A stretch of DNA of 9,564 nucleotides from Lachnospiraceae bacterium UBA7598 (GCA_002474415.1 DLQV01000156.1:3281-12844); one strand, 5' to 3'; positions 1-6,539 are shown, numbered from the stretch's first letter. The notes: generated from the letters alone by a model not told the origin. Translations and numbers: made by a program.

Positions 1-182
1 CTGTTATCTGCACCGAATATTTTACTGAACAGCGTAACCACAGCCACACAGAACACCATAACGAGATAGACTTTAAAATTATAAATCAGGATATGTCTGC
101 GTTTTTCCTTCTTATCGGTTGTATTTTTGATCAGCTGTTTTGATCCGACGGAACTCAGCTGTAATTCCTGGTAAAAGGTCAT
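1..182 (-). CDS. N-terminal part of a membrane protein, possibly FUSC-family (partial)
   Basis: An open frame starts at the ATG at 182-180 and runs off the left edge, giving 60 complete codons. The protein begins MTFYQELQLSSVGSKQLIKN, continues with a short basic stretch (DKKEKRRH), then a hydrophobic segment around residues 34-52 that looks like the first membrane span. An AGAGGA ribosome-binding sequence lies about 10 nt upstream, and a strong promoter lies further up. From memory this N-terminus resembles Clostridia proteins annotated as FUSC-family (fusaric-acid-resistance/aromatic exporter-like) membrane proteins; that is recollection, and the diagnostic part is outside the window. It is a separate unit from the transport operon because it has its own promoter. 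The existence of the gene is much surer than the family. Confidence 0.6.
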   Translation of the reverse strand, partial: MTFYQELQLSSVGSKQLIKNTTDKKEKRRHILIYNFKVYLVMVFCVAVVTLFSKIFGADN

Positions 183-259
183 CTTATACTTTTCCTCTTT
201 TCTTTCCAATATAAAATACGCTGCGTTCCTGCTGCCTGTCTGCCGCAGAAACGTAGCGT

Positions 260-288
260 ACTATACCTCGATTTTGTAAAAACGTCAA
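260..288 (-). promoter_or_regulatory. Sigma-A type promoter for the 182..1 gene
   Basis: On the minus strand TTGACG (288-283) and TATAGT (265-260) are separated by exactly 17 nt, close to the housekeeping consensus. The -10 box is about 78 nt upstream of the ATG at 182. A small inverted repeat, AGGAC-GT-GTCCT (299-288), touches the -35 box and could be an operator. No intrinsic terminator is visible between the end of the ATPase gene (329) and this promoter, so some read-through from the transport operon is possible. Confidence 0.7.
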
Positions 289-328
289 GGACACGTCCTA
301 TTTTTTTAAGATTCTGTTTAGATTTATT

Positions 329-1510
329 TTAGATTTTACCACATTGTTTTGCATATTCATAAAGCTGCCGGTTTTTCTCATTATAGGGACCAAATTCTGT
401 CAATGTACAGACACAGGTTTCACAACGTTCGAGCATCTGTTTCGCCTGCAAAAAGGTTTCTTCCGCAACCGGAAAGAATGCTTTTTCCGAGAAGACCTGC
501 GTTGCAAGTGCAGATGCCGCTGCGTACTCCACATCATTTTCCTGCAAAATGCCCGCTGCAAACGGAATGTTCTGCCGCAGCAGACGGTTATAAACTGCAA
601 GCCCTGTTCCACCGCCGCCAATCACAAATACCTCCGGTGTCCCTTCCGGTCTTTCCAGAAATGCCTGTCCGGTCTGCGGATCAAACTGCTGTGGCTTTAC
701 ACCGTACAACTGCTGCACGTAGTCTCCGGAAAAAATTTCCTCCGGTGTCCCGACCCGGTCAATACGATCCCCTTTCACACACGCAATGGTGTCCGAAATT
801 TTCTGTGCCAGATCCAGTTCGTGCAATGACATGATAACTGCCAGGTTTTTCTTCCGTGCCAGCATGCGGATGGTTGTAAGAATGTCCAGTTTAAATCCCA
901 TATCCAGATAGGAAGTCGGTTCATCGAGAATCAGAACCTGCGTGTCCTGACAGATGGCCCGCGCCAGCATAAGTCTCTGCCGCTGCCCATCACTGATTCT
1001 CCGGAAATCCTGCTGCTGCACTTCCCCGGCATGCACCAGCGCAATCGCCTCGTCCACCTTTTTCCAGTCCTGCTCCGAGAGGATACCGAGCCGCCCCGTG
1101 TATGGATAGCGCCCGGTTGCCACCACATCCCTGCCGCTTAACAGTTCTGTATGGATACGCTCCGTCATAACCATCGAAAGGTGTCTGGAAATTTCACTGT
1201 CCGTCAGTTCCCGCATGGATTCCTTTCCCAGAAAAACACTGCCGCCAATGGTTTTGAGCTGTTTGGTGATGGTCTTTAAAATTGTCGATTTTCCGGAGCC
1301 GTTGGGCCCGATCAGTGTGAGGATTTCCCCTGGCCGGACGCCCAGATTGATGTTTTTGATCAGGGGAATCTTGTCATATCCCACGGTCAGATCACGCATC
1401 GTAAGCTGCTCTGGCTCATTTTGTTTCCTGTTTTCTTCTTTCATCATTTTCCATTTATTCCCTGCCCATCCTGGTTTTCTGTCTGCATCTTTTTCTCTTC
1501 CACGATCCAT
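329..1510 (-). CDS. ABC transporter ATP-binding protein, FecE/BtuD-like, with C-terminal extension
   Basis: This is the cytoplasmic ATPase of the importer encoded by the operon. Counting from the ATG at 1510, Walker A (GPNGSGKST) is at about 68-76, the signature (ISDGQRQR) at 172-179, Walker B with its catalytic Glu (VLILDEPTSYLD) at 192-203 and the switch His (SLHELD) near 230. The signature is ISDGQ rather than LSGGQ, and the Q-loop region reads SMVMTER with no Gln; both look like traits of a FecE-like subfamily. After the ABC domain, about 100 extra residues start at VFVIGGGGTG (about 294), a Gly-rich Rossmann-like loop, and end with a conserved-looking NEKNRQLYEYA stretch. FecE-type ATPases are normally about 255-275 residues, so 393 is long. 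The ATG overlaps the permease stop as TGATG, which suggests translational coupling. A GTG one codon earlier (1513) and ATGs at 1447 and 1444, preceded by AGGGA, are alternative starts. Confidence 0.92.
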   Translation of the reverse strand: MDRGREKDADRKPGWAGNKWKMMKEENRKQNEPEQLTMRDLTVGYDKIPLIKNINLGVRPGEILTLIGPNGSGKSTILKTITKQLKTIGGSVFLGKESMRELTDSEISRHLSMVMTERIHTELLSGRDVVATGRYPYTGRLGILSEQDWKKVDEAIALVHAGEVQQQDFRRISDGQRQRLMLARAICQDTQVLILDEPTSYLDMGFKLDILTTIRMLARKKNLAVIMSLHELDLAQKISDTIACVKGDRIDRVGTPEEIFSGDYVQQLYGVKPQQFDPQTGQAFLERPEGTPEVFVIGGGGTGLAVYNRLLRQNIPFAAGILQENDVEYAAASALATQVFSEKAFFPVAEETFLQAKQMLERCETCVCTLTEFGPYNEKNRQLYEYAKQCGKI

Positions 1511-2562
1511 CACATCCGCTGCTTGCGAAGCATCGCCGCAATCACCACCGGCACTAAAAATACCGCAGTCACCGAACTGATACTGATCTCCGTTGGCGCA
1601 AATACAGTCCGCGCAATCCCGTCACAAAACAGCGTAATCGCCGCGCCACCGAGAAAACATCCCGGAATAAGAATAATCGGCTTTGCTGTGCGGGTTGCCA
1701 GTTTGATCAAATGGGGAACAGCAATTCCGACAAACGAAATCGGTCCGGCAAATGCTGTCACACACGCCGACAGCAGACTTGACAGTAAAATCAGTGCAAT
1801 GCGCAGCACTTTTACATTTACGCCCATATTTCTGGCATAAGACTCGCCCATCTGATAGGCACTGATCGGTTTTGCAAGCCCGAAGGTAATTACAATCGTG
1901 ATCCCAACAATTATGGTCATGATACGGATATGCTCCCAGCTCATACCGGAAAAACTTCCCATCGACCAGTTGTGAAGATTGACAATATTGGAATCATCAG
2001 CAAACGTCACGCAAAAATCCGTAATCGCCGAACAGATATAGCCGATCAGGATACCGCACACTACAAGAAGCGACATATTCGATACCCGAAACGAAATCAA
2101 AAGGACAAATCCCATGGCAAGCAGTGAACCGACAAATGCAGCCACCACCATTCCAAGGGAACTGATCATAATACCCTTTTCCAGGAGAAAGATCATGGTC
2201 AGCGCCACGACAAGTTTGGCTCCGGAGGAAATTCCAAGCACATACGGTCCTGCAATTGGATTTTGGAAAAAACTCTGTAACAGAAAACCGGATACGGAAA
2301 GTGCCCCGCCAAGCAGAACTGCCGCAATGATACGGGGCAGACGAATTTTCCAGACAATCTGATATAATGTGGAATCCGGCTGATGCTTTGTCAGCACGCG
2401 CAGGAAATCGGAAAAGGACATTTCCACACTTCCAACACCGATATTCCAGAAAAACAGAACGACCAGTAATCCCATGATCACAAGAAAAGAAACCAGATAA
2501 CGAAGTGTTCTGTTTGTTTCTGTCCTGGAGTTATTCTTTTTTCCTTTTATCTGTGATCTCAT
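1510..2562 (-). CDS. FecCD-family ABC transporter permease
   Basis: Membrane permease of an importer for iron-siderophore, heme, cobalamin or related metal chelates. From the chosen start the protein has 350 residues, usual for FecCD/BtuC proteins. It opens with a basic N-terminus, then a membrane span (LVSFLVIMGLLVVLFF), then the family motif RLPRIIAAVLLGGALSVSGF near residue 74 and QNPIAGPYVLGISSGA near 100-115. Hydrophobic segments continue to the end, including a GPISFVGIAVPHLIKL stretch typical of the ATPase-contact region. I chose the ATG at 2562-2560 because GAGGAG lies 6 nt upstream. An in-frame ATG at 2580 with AAGGAAG further upstream, and a TTG at 2610, are less well placed. The gap from the binding-protein stop is about 110 nt without a terminator, so I place the gene in the same operon. 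It ends in a TGATG overlap with the ATPase start. Confidence 0.93.
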   Translation of the reverse strand: MRSQIKGKKNNSRTETNRTLRYLVSFLVIMGLLVVLFFWNIGVGSVEMSFSDFLRVLTKHQPDSTLYQIVWKIRLPRIIAAVLLGGALSVSGFLLQSFFQNPIAGPYVLGISSGAKLVVALTMIFLLEKGIMISSLGMVVAAFVGSLLAMGFVLLISFRVSNMSLLVVCGILIGYICSAITDFCVTFADDSNIVNLHNWSMGSFSGMSWEHIRIMTIIVGITIVITFGLAKPISAYQMGESYARNMGVNVKVLRIALILLSSLLSACVTAFAGPISFVGIAVPHLIKLATRTAKPIILIPGCFLGGAAITLFCDGIARTVFAPTEISISSVTAVFLVPVVIAAMLRKQRM

Positions 2563-2671
2563 GTTCTGCTCCTCATGCATTACGACAATTCTTCCTTCTT
2601 TTTTCGGCAATCCCCAACTATATTTTATCTGTGCAGGAATTGTTATTACTTATACATCCGTACGTTAAGGT

Positions 2672-4177
2672 TCACTGCAATTTCTTCAGAAACCGGTACG
2701 TTCCATCCCCGTCTCCCGTCAGAATCTGATTCAGATCCTCAATAAAATCACAGGTTCCGGTAGACTGCTGGTAAAAATTGCTTCCTGTTGTATACACCTG
2801 TCCGCTTTTTACAGCCTTAAAATCCGCAAACAGGCTGTTTTTCTTTACCAGCTCATCGATGGACGTCAATTCCCCCTCAATCGTTCCGTTGTAGATCAGC
2901 ACATCCGCATCGACCTCCGCAGAATAAAAATCTTCCATCTGCATTTTCATTGTGGAAAGCGCATTTTTTTCTTCATCCGTATAATTTCCAAGGGAATAGG
3001 TACCGCCTGCAAGTCCAATCATCGCAGAGACATAGTCATTTGGCTTGCGCACAGTAATTGTCCCGTCCGAAGAAACCGCAAAAAAGGCCACCTTTTTCCC
3101 GGTACTCTTTTTTCCCATAATCGGTTTCACACGTTTTACCTGTTTATTAAAATAGTCATCTGCCTGCTGTTGTTTTCCAAACAGAATACCGAACAGTTTG
3201 ATCCATTCCAGCCGTCCCAGTGGGTGCTTTTCATAACTGGAACGCTCGACCATCACCTTAATTCCAAGTTCTTCAAGTTTTTCCTTTACCTCAGGATTGT
3301 GCGTGATCATCGTATTTTCAATGGCAAATGTGCAGCCCCCCTGCAACAGCTGTTCGTAATCCGGCGCACTGTATTTTCCGGCATAAACCAAAGAACCGTC
3401 CGCCATGGCATCCTTCGCCTTCTGCACGTACCAGTCATTTTCCCTGAGTGCCGTGTACGCAACGTGCGACAGCCCTCCGGTCTGACAGACCAGATCCATC
3501 ACTGCAGACGATACAAGATACACATGGTTTAACGGCTGCTGTAAAACAGTTACATCCTCCGGTACATCCGTTGGCACCGGAACACCTTTCGGAATAAGCA
3601 AAAAACGACCGTTGTCCACGATCGTAATCAGCTTATAATTTCCATATTCATCGATCTGAAACTGATCGGCATAGGACAATTTTACCTGCCCGGTCTGTTT
3701 CAGATCTTTAAAACTTACATCTTTTGCAAAAGAAAATGTCAGGGTGTAATCAATCTCATGCGGCTGGCTCATAGCTGTAGTATCTCCTACTACATCCATC
3801 TTACACGGAACTCCGGCAATCGGAAATGTAAACGTTGAATTTCCGCCCTCATTCTCATTTGTATATTTTTTGCCATCGACCAGCATGTAATCGTAATGGG
3901 TACTGCTCCAGACAATGGTTGCATATGTCTGTCCGTCTTTGACCGTCACTTTCGCCGGTGAGTTCACACTGGCTCTGCCGCTTCCGCCTTCCAATGCGAC
4001 ATCTACGGTATATTCTCCGTCTTCTAACTGTTTATCCTGCGTTTCCTCTGTCGCTGCCTGCGTTGCGTTTTCCGTTCCCTGCCCGGTATTTTGTTTCTTT
4101 GCAGACGTACCACACCCGTAAAAAGCGGATACGCACATACACATTGTCAAAAGGATTGCTGCAAATTTCTTCTTCAT
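2672..4177 (-). CDS. ABC transporter substrate-binding lipoprotein with N-terminal NEAT-like domain
   Basis: Extracellular solute-binding component, 501 residues. The N-terminus has a basic start, a hydrophobic core and Cys22 in FYGC, a weak lipobox, followed by a Thr/Gln/Glu-rich linker (24-50), so it should be lipid-anchored. Residues about 51-155 form a separate domain starting LEDGEYTVDV, with KVTVKDG and WSSTHYDYMLVDGKKY, which resembles NEAT/iron-transport-associated domains. Residues about 190-500 are a helical-backbone (TroA/FepB-like) binding fold with the typical motif EKHPLGRLEWIKLFGILFG at 316-334 and a C-terminal segment near GSNFYQQSTGTCDFIEDLNQ. It is larger than a usual FecB-type protein because of the added domain. 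It lies 27 nt after cbiK and before the permease, in the same operon under the cobalamin riboswitch. The family points to a metal chelate, and the context to a corrinoid or cobalt tetrapyrrole; the exact ligand is inference. Confidence 0.9.
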   Translation of the reverse strand: MKKKFAAILLTMCMCVSAFYGCGTSAKKQNTGQGTENATQAATEETQDKQLEDGEYTVDVALEGGSGRASVNSPAKVTVKDGQTYATIVWSSTHYDYMLVDGKKYTNENEGGNSTFTFPIAGVPCKMDVVGDTTAMSQPHEIDYTLTFSFAKDVSFKDLKQTGQVKLSYADQFQIDEYGNYKLITIVDNGRFLLIPKGVPVPTDVPEDVTVLQQPLNHVYLVSSAVMDLVCQTGGLSHVAYTALRENDWYVQKAKDAMADGSLVYAGKYSAPDYEQLLQGGCTFAIENTMITHNPEVKEKLEELGIKVMVERSSYEKHPLGRLEWIKLFGILFGKQQQADDYFNKQVKRVKPIMGKKSTGKKVAFFAVSSDGTITVRKPNDYVSAMIGLAGGTYSLGNYTDEEKNALSTMKMQMEDFYSAEVDADVLIYNGTIEGELTSIDELVKKNSLFADFKAVKSGQVYTTGSNFYQQSTGTCDFIEDLNQILTGDGDGTYRFLKKLQ

Positions 4178-4204
4178 GTTGCTTTCTTCTCTTCTATATT
4201 ATTA

Positions 4205-5815
4205 TTATTCTGCTTTCGGGTCTGATACACTGACTTTATGATCATACCAGGTTCCCTTAGTTCCAAGAATTGCCAGATCAAACTCTTTGTCAATCGCCTC
4301 TACCGGCACATCAAATCCGTAAACTTCCTCTGTAGTTCCATCGTCATATTTTACTTTGTCTGTTGTCGGCTGTAAAAGTTTTGCACCGTCTTTTGCTGCA
4401 TCTTTTGCGCTTCCCAGAAACAGATTTACAATTTTCTTGGATACCAGGCGAATATGAATGGTCATCTTTCCATCTTTTACGGTAAGGGTTCCGCATCCAT
4501 TGTCTGCCTCATTGACATGAAACATGCTGCTGTCCGTATTAAACTTTGCGGTATAAGTGCCGTCCTCCAGCGCGGATACCACGCTAGAAGAAGCAGACTT
4601 GGCAACTTTTCCAAGTGACTCAATTGCTTTTTTTGTATGCTCTACATAAAGTTTCTGAATAGCTTCAATCTCACCAAGTCCGGCAATCTGTGTATCAACA
4701 CTGTCGAAATTGCCGCTTGCAGTGAACTGGCTCTTCCAAGAATCATCATCGTCTCCGGCCATGTCATTGTTTGCATGATCTCCGGCAACAACCATAAGCG
4801 GACGAAGAATGACTTTCTTGTAACCTGCGTCCTTGACTGCCTTGATTACATTTTCACAGGAAGTCTCTTCCGGCTCACCCTCTACAGTTCCGATAAAGAC
4901 ATTGTCATATCCAAGCTTGCCCATCTGTGTAGACATCTGGCTGTAACTGATCTTTGCAGAATGGGAAGTACCGTGTCCCATGAATACAAATGCAGTACCG
5001 TCCTTCTTTGCTGCATCCAGTGAATCGTATCCGGCAGTCTTTACTGCCTGTGCTGTAATATCTTTTGCGACTGCCTTCTTGTCATCGTTGATTACGGTTG
5101 CATCTTTTCCTACTTCACCAAGTAACGGTTCTGCAACAACAACCTTCTCAAACTTATCCTTATATGCATCCAGCTCTCCAACAAGTTCATCATACTCTGC
5201 ACCGTGCATCAGATGTGTCGGCTGAATCACCAGATTTTTTACACCGTTATCAACAGCTCTCTGTAATGCCTGGTCTACGTTGTCGATCTTCTCGCCATCT
5301 CTTGCCTGTACGTGATTGATAATGATCTGAGCGGTAAATGCTCTGCGGACTGCCCAGTCTGGATTTGCTGCCTGAATGGCTTTTTCTACGCCACCGATAT
5401 CTGCAACACGACTGTCGTTGAAAGATGTACCAAAACTTACAACAAGGATTTCGTTATCTCCGATATTATCCTCGTTTAACGGATCATCCTTGGAAGCATC
5501 ACCAGTATCTCTGCCGAAATAATCCGGATCTGCATTCTCGCCGGAAACAAGTGCTTTCTGTGCATCCGTCAGCTTGTCCCATGCAGCTTTTGCAGCTGCA
5601 CACTGCTCATCTGTTTTATCCGTTCTCTCCTGCACATAGATCGCATCGATCAGTTTTGCGACTTTATCTGCGGCTGCCTGATCGTCTGTTGCAGACTCTG
5701 TGTCCTGTGAATTTTCTACCTGATTGTTGTCTTTGGTGTCTTTGCTTCCGCATCCTGCGAGCATTCCTACAGCCAGCGCACATGTCAGAAACAATGCAAG
5801 TGTTTTCTTTTTCAT
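4205..5815 (-). CDS. cbiK: Exported lipoprotein sirohydrochlorin cobaltochelatase (CbiK type)
   Basis: CbiK-family enzymes insert Co2+ into sirohydrochlorin in anaerobic cobalamin synthesis. This 536-residue copy is exported: it starts MKKKTLALFL and has a clear lipobox, LAGC, with Cys22. Residues about 45-90 resemble a small helical module of Gram-positive surface proteins (AAWDKLTDAQKALV). The chelatase core runs from about 122 to 400 with VVSFGTSFNDSR (125-136), QPTHLMHGAEYDE (198-210), FMGHGTSHSA (278-287), VEGEPEE (311-317) and VVAGDHANNDMAGDDDDSW (342-360). The His residues at 281 (or 285) and 347 fit the two metal-binding His of known CbiK. Residues about 416-536 form a C-terminal domain opening LEDGTYTAKF with TLTVKDGK, similar at its start to the N-terminal domain of the binding protein. 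Classical cytosolic CbiK has about 260-270 residues. I chose the ATG at 5815 because AAGGAG lies 6 nt upstream and it gives an intact signal peptide; an in-frame ATG at 5869 lies in a repeat and would bury the signal. Confidence 0.9.
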   Translation of the reverse strand: MKKKTLALFLTCALAVGMLAGCGSKDTKDNNQVENSQDTESATDDQAAADKVAKLIDAIYVQERTDKTDEQCAAAKAAWDKLTDAQKALVSGENADPDYFGRDTGDASKDDPLNEDNIGDNEILVVSFGTSFNDSRVADIGGVEKAIQAANPDWAVRRAFTAQIIINHVQARDGEKIDNVDQALQRAVDNGVKNLVIQPTHLMHGAEYDELVGELDAYKDKFEKVVVAEPLLGEVGKDATVINDDKKAVAKDITAQAVKTAGYDSLDAAKKDGTAFVFMGHGTSHSAKISYSQMSTQMGKLGYDNVFIGTVEGEPEETSCENVIKAVKDAGYKKVILRPLMVVAGDHANNDMAGDDDDSWKSQFTASGNFDSVDTQIAGLGEIEAIQKLYVEHTKKAIESLGKVAKSASSSVVSALEDGTYTAKFNTDSSMFHVNEADNGCGTLTVKDGKMTIHIRLVSKKIVNLFLGSAKDAAKDGAKLLQPTTDKVKYDDGTTEEVYGFDVPVEAIDKEFDLAILGTKGTWYDHKVSVSDPKAE

Positions 5816-5821
5816 AATTCT

Positions 5822-5827
5822 CTCCTT
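5822..5827 (-). promoter_or_regulatory. cbiK ribosome-binding site, duplicated across an adjacent repeat
   Basis: AAGGAG lies 6 nt ahead of the cbiK ATG at 5815. The same hexamer occurs at 5903-5898, on the other side of the 70-bp repeat core. This looks like a target-site duplication made when the repeat entered the ribosome-binding site, leaving a working copy next to the gene. Confidence 0.8.
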
Positions 5828-5903
5828 CTTGAAATGCAGTATCGGCTGCATTTCCTGTGTACATCGCATCCGTCCTGTGGATTTTTCATGCGATGTACTC
5901 CTT
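5828..5903 (-). repeat. Two-hairpin repeat, copy C (diverged), in the cbiK 5' leader
   Basis: A 76-bp copy of the unit found twice in the riboswitch. On the minus strand it reads AAGGAG, then a first hairpin with arms GTACATCGC and GCGATGTAC, then a second hairpin with arms GAAATGCAG and CTGCATTTC, then AAG. The two stems are conserved while the inner loop of hairpin 1 (ATCC-ACAGGAC-GGAT) and the loop of hairpin 2 differ from copies A and B. It is flanked by AAGGAG on both sides (5903-5898 and 5827-5822). Conserved stems with changed loops suggest the element acts, or spreads, as a structured element. Confidence 0.85.
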
Positions 5904-5951
5904 GGGTTGGCGGGTTTCTTCAGCTCATAAGATCACACGCCATCCAAAGTA

Positions 5952-5989
5952 TCAAAAGAAAAGCCCCACCCGGAACTGTCCGGAAGGAG
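5952..5989 (-). terminator. Intrinsic terminator in the cbiK leader, likely riboswitch-controlled
   Basis: On the minus strand CTCCTTCCGGA (5989-5979) pairs with TCCGGGTGGGG (5974-5964) around a 4-nt loop, with one mismatch and two G-T pairs, followed by CTTTTCTTTT. It lies between the aptamer and the cbiK start, where a transcriptional cobalamin riboswitch would have its expression platform. The 5' arm contains CCTTCC, the complement of GGAAGG in the conserved aptamer core (6156-6151), a possible antiterminator pairing. Confidence 0.7.
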
Positions 5990-6181
5990 CGATCAATCCA
6001 TGCAAAAAGAAACTGCCTGTGGATATTTATCTCAAACAGTTTTCTGTAACATGCAGTACGATCAATGACTCGTGATCTGAAAGTAAAAAACTTTCTGTAC
6101 CAGATCATTGGCAGGTTTCCTGGCTCATAGATCATCGTAAACATGCTTTGCCTTCCCAACGCAATTGTTGCGTCAGTGACA

Positions 6182-6258
6182 CTTGAAATGCAGCCTAAGC
6201 TGCATTTCCTACGTACATCGCATCCGCGCCAGCGGATTTCTCATGCGATGTGCTCCTT
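6182..6258 (-). repeat. Two-hairpin repeat, copy A, inside the riboswitch
   Basis: A 77-bp unit in direct tandem with copy B, differing from it at one base only (6196 against 6273). On the minus strand: AAGGAG, hairpin 1 (ACATCGC and GCGATGT outer arms, ATCCGC and GCGGAT inner arms with TGGC loop), then hairpin 2 (GAAATGCAGC and GCTGCATTTC arms), then AAG. It lies immediately 5' (on the plus strand, to the right) of the second GTCACTG box. Confidence 0.9.
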
Positions 6259-6335
6259 CTTGAAATGCAGCCCAAGCTGCATTTCCTACGTACATCGCAT
6301 CCGCGCCAGCGGATTTCTCATGCGATGTGCTCCTT
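6259..6335 (-). repeat. Two-hairpin repeat, copy B, inside the riboswitch
   Basis: Second 77-bp unit, 76 of 77 bases identical to copy A, so the tandem duplication is recent. Each unit begins with AAGGAG on the minus strand, as at the cbiK ribosome site. The two hairpins are self-contained, so the pair would extend a peripheral arm of the aptamer without changing the conserved core sequences. Confidence 0.9.
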
Positions 6336-6479
6336 GCAGTTACTCCCTAATTACAGTGACGAGTTCGTACAGGATTTGCACCTGTTTCCCTTTTACCCTG
6401 CGCATACAAATTCCCTTGCATTCCATGCAAAGCGGTTTTATACGGCAGGCACCAATCATCTTTTTATGAAACTTTCTAC

Positions 6480-6508
6480 ATATTAGCATATTGCACATTT
6501 ATTTACAA
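6480..6508 (-). promoter_or_regulatory. Promoter of the riboswitch-cbiK-ABC operon
   Basis: On the minus strand TTGTAA (6508-6503) and TAATAT (6485-6480) are 17 nt apart. Transcription would begin near 6472, about a dozen bases before the 5' arm of riboswitch P1 at 6460. This position is what a leader containing the whole aptamer needs. Confidence 0.7.
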
Positions 6509-6539
6509 CTACCAGTTTTACATGGGCTTGGGCCTTTGG

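Larger units (their letters stand above)
6103..6460 (-). promoter_or_regulatory. Cobalamin riboswitch aptamer carrying two inserted repeats
   Basis: Reading the minus strand from 6460: GATGATTGG at the 5' end pairs with CCAATGATC at 6111-6103 (one mismatch), closing P1. Core elements follow in the expected order: AAAAGGGAA and CAGGTGCAAATCCTG (to 6370), GTCACTGTAA (6360-6351), the second box GTCACTG (6180-6174), TGGGAAGG (about 6158-6151), CGATGA, and GCCAGGAAACCTGCC just before the 3' arm. These match the cobalamin (B12-box) riboswitch consensus. The span is 358 nt against about 200 nt for typical members; the excess is two 77-bp repeats between GTCACTGTAA and GTCACTG, a region that is a variable peripheral arm in this class. 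It controls the downstream cbiK-ABC operon, presumably repressing it when cobalamin binds. Confidence 0.92.

Noticed and set aside
2563..2610. TTG at 2610 or ATG at 2580 as the permease start
   Set aside because: Start at 2562 has GAGGAG with 6-nt spacing and gives the usual FecCD length; the earlier starts are less well placed, although 2580 cannot be excluded.
5816..5869. Upstream in-frame ATG at 5869 as the true cbiK start
   Set aside because: It lies inside repeat copy C, has no good ribosome site, and would put 18 residues before the signal peptide; the ATG at 5815 has AAGGAG and a clean lipobox signal.
5995..6045. Second terminator (AAACTG ... CAGTTT followed by CTTTTT on the minus strand)
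   Set aside because: Only about 6 A/T-rich pairs around a 21-nt loop; much weaker than the GC-rich terminator at 5952-5989. It could still be part of an alternative fold.
6074..6106. Hairpin GATCTG ... CAGATC just after the aptamer as the riboswitch expression platform
   Set aside because: It contains a T-rich loop but has no T-run after the stem and partly overlaps the 3' arm of P1; possibly a mutually exclusive fold, but not enough to call.
6182..6335. CRISPR-like array
   Set aside because: Two directly adjoining 77-bp copies with no spacers between them and no cas genes nearby; internal hairpins explain the pattern.
6143..6486. Plus-strand open frames across the repeats, encoding repeated peptides such as KLHFLRTSHPRQRISHAM
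   Set aside because: They are the opposite strand of the riboswitch and its tandem repeats; the repeated peptide is a by-product of the DNA repeat, with no ribosome site or family resemblance.
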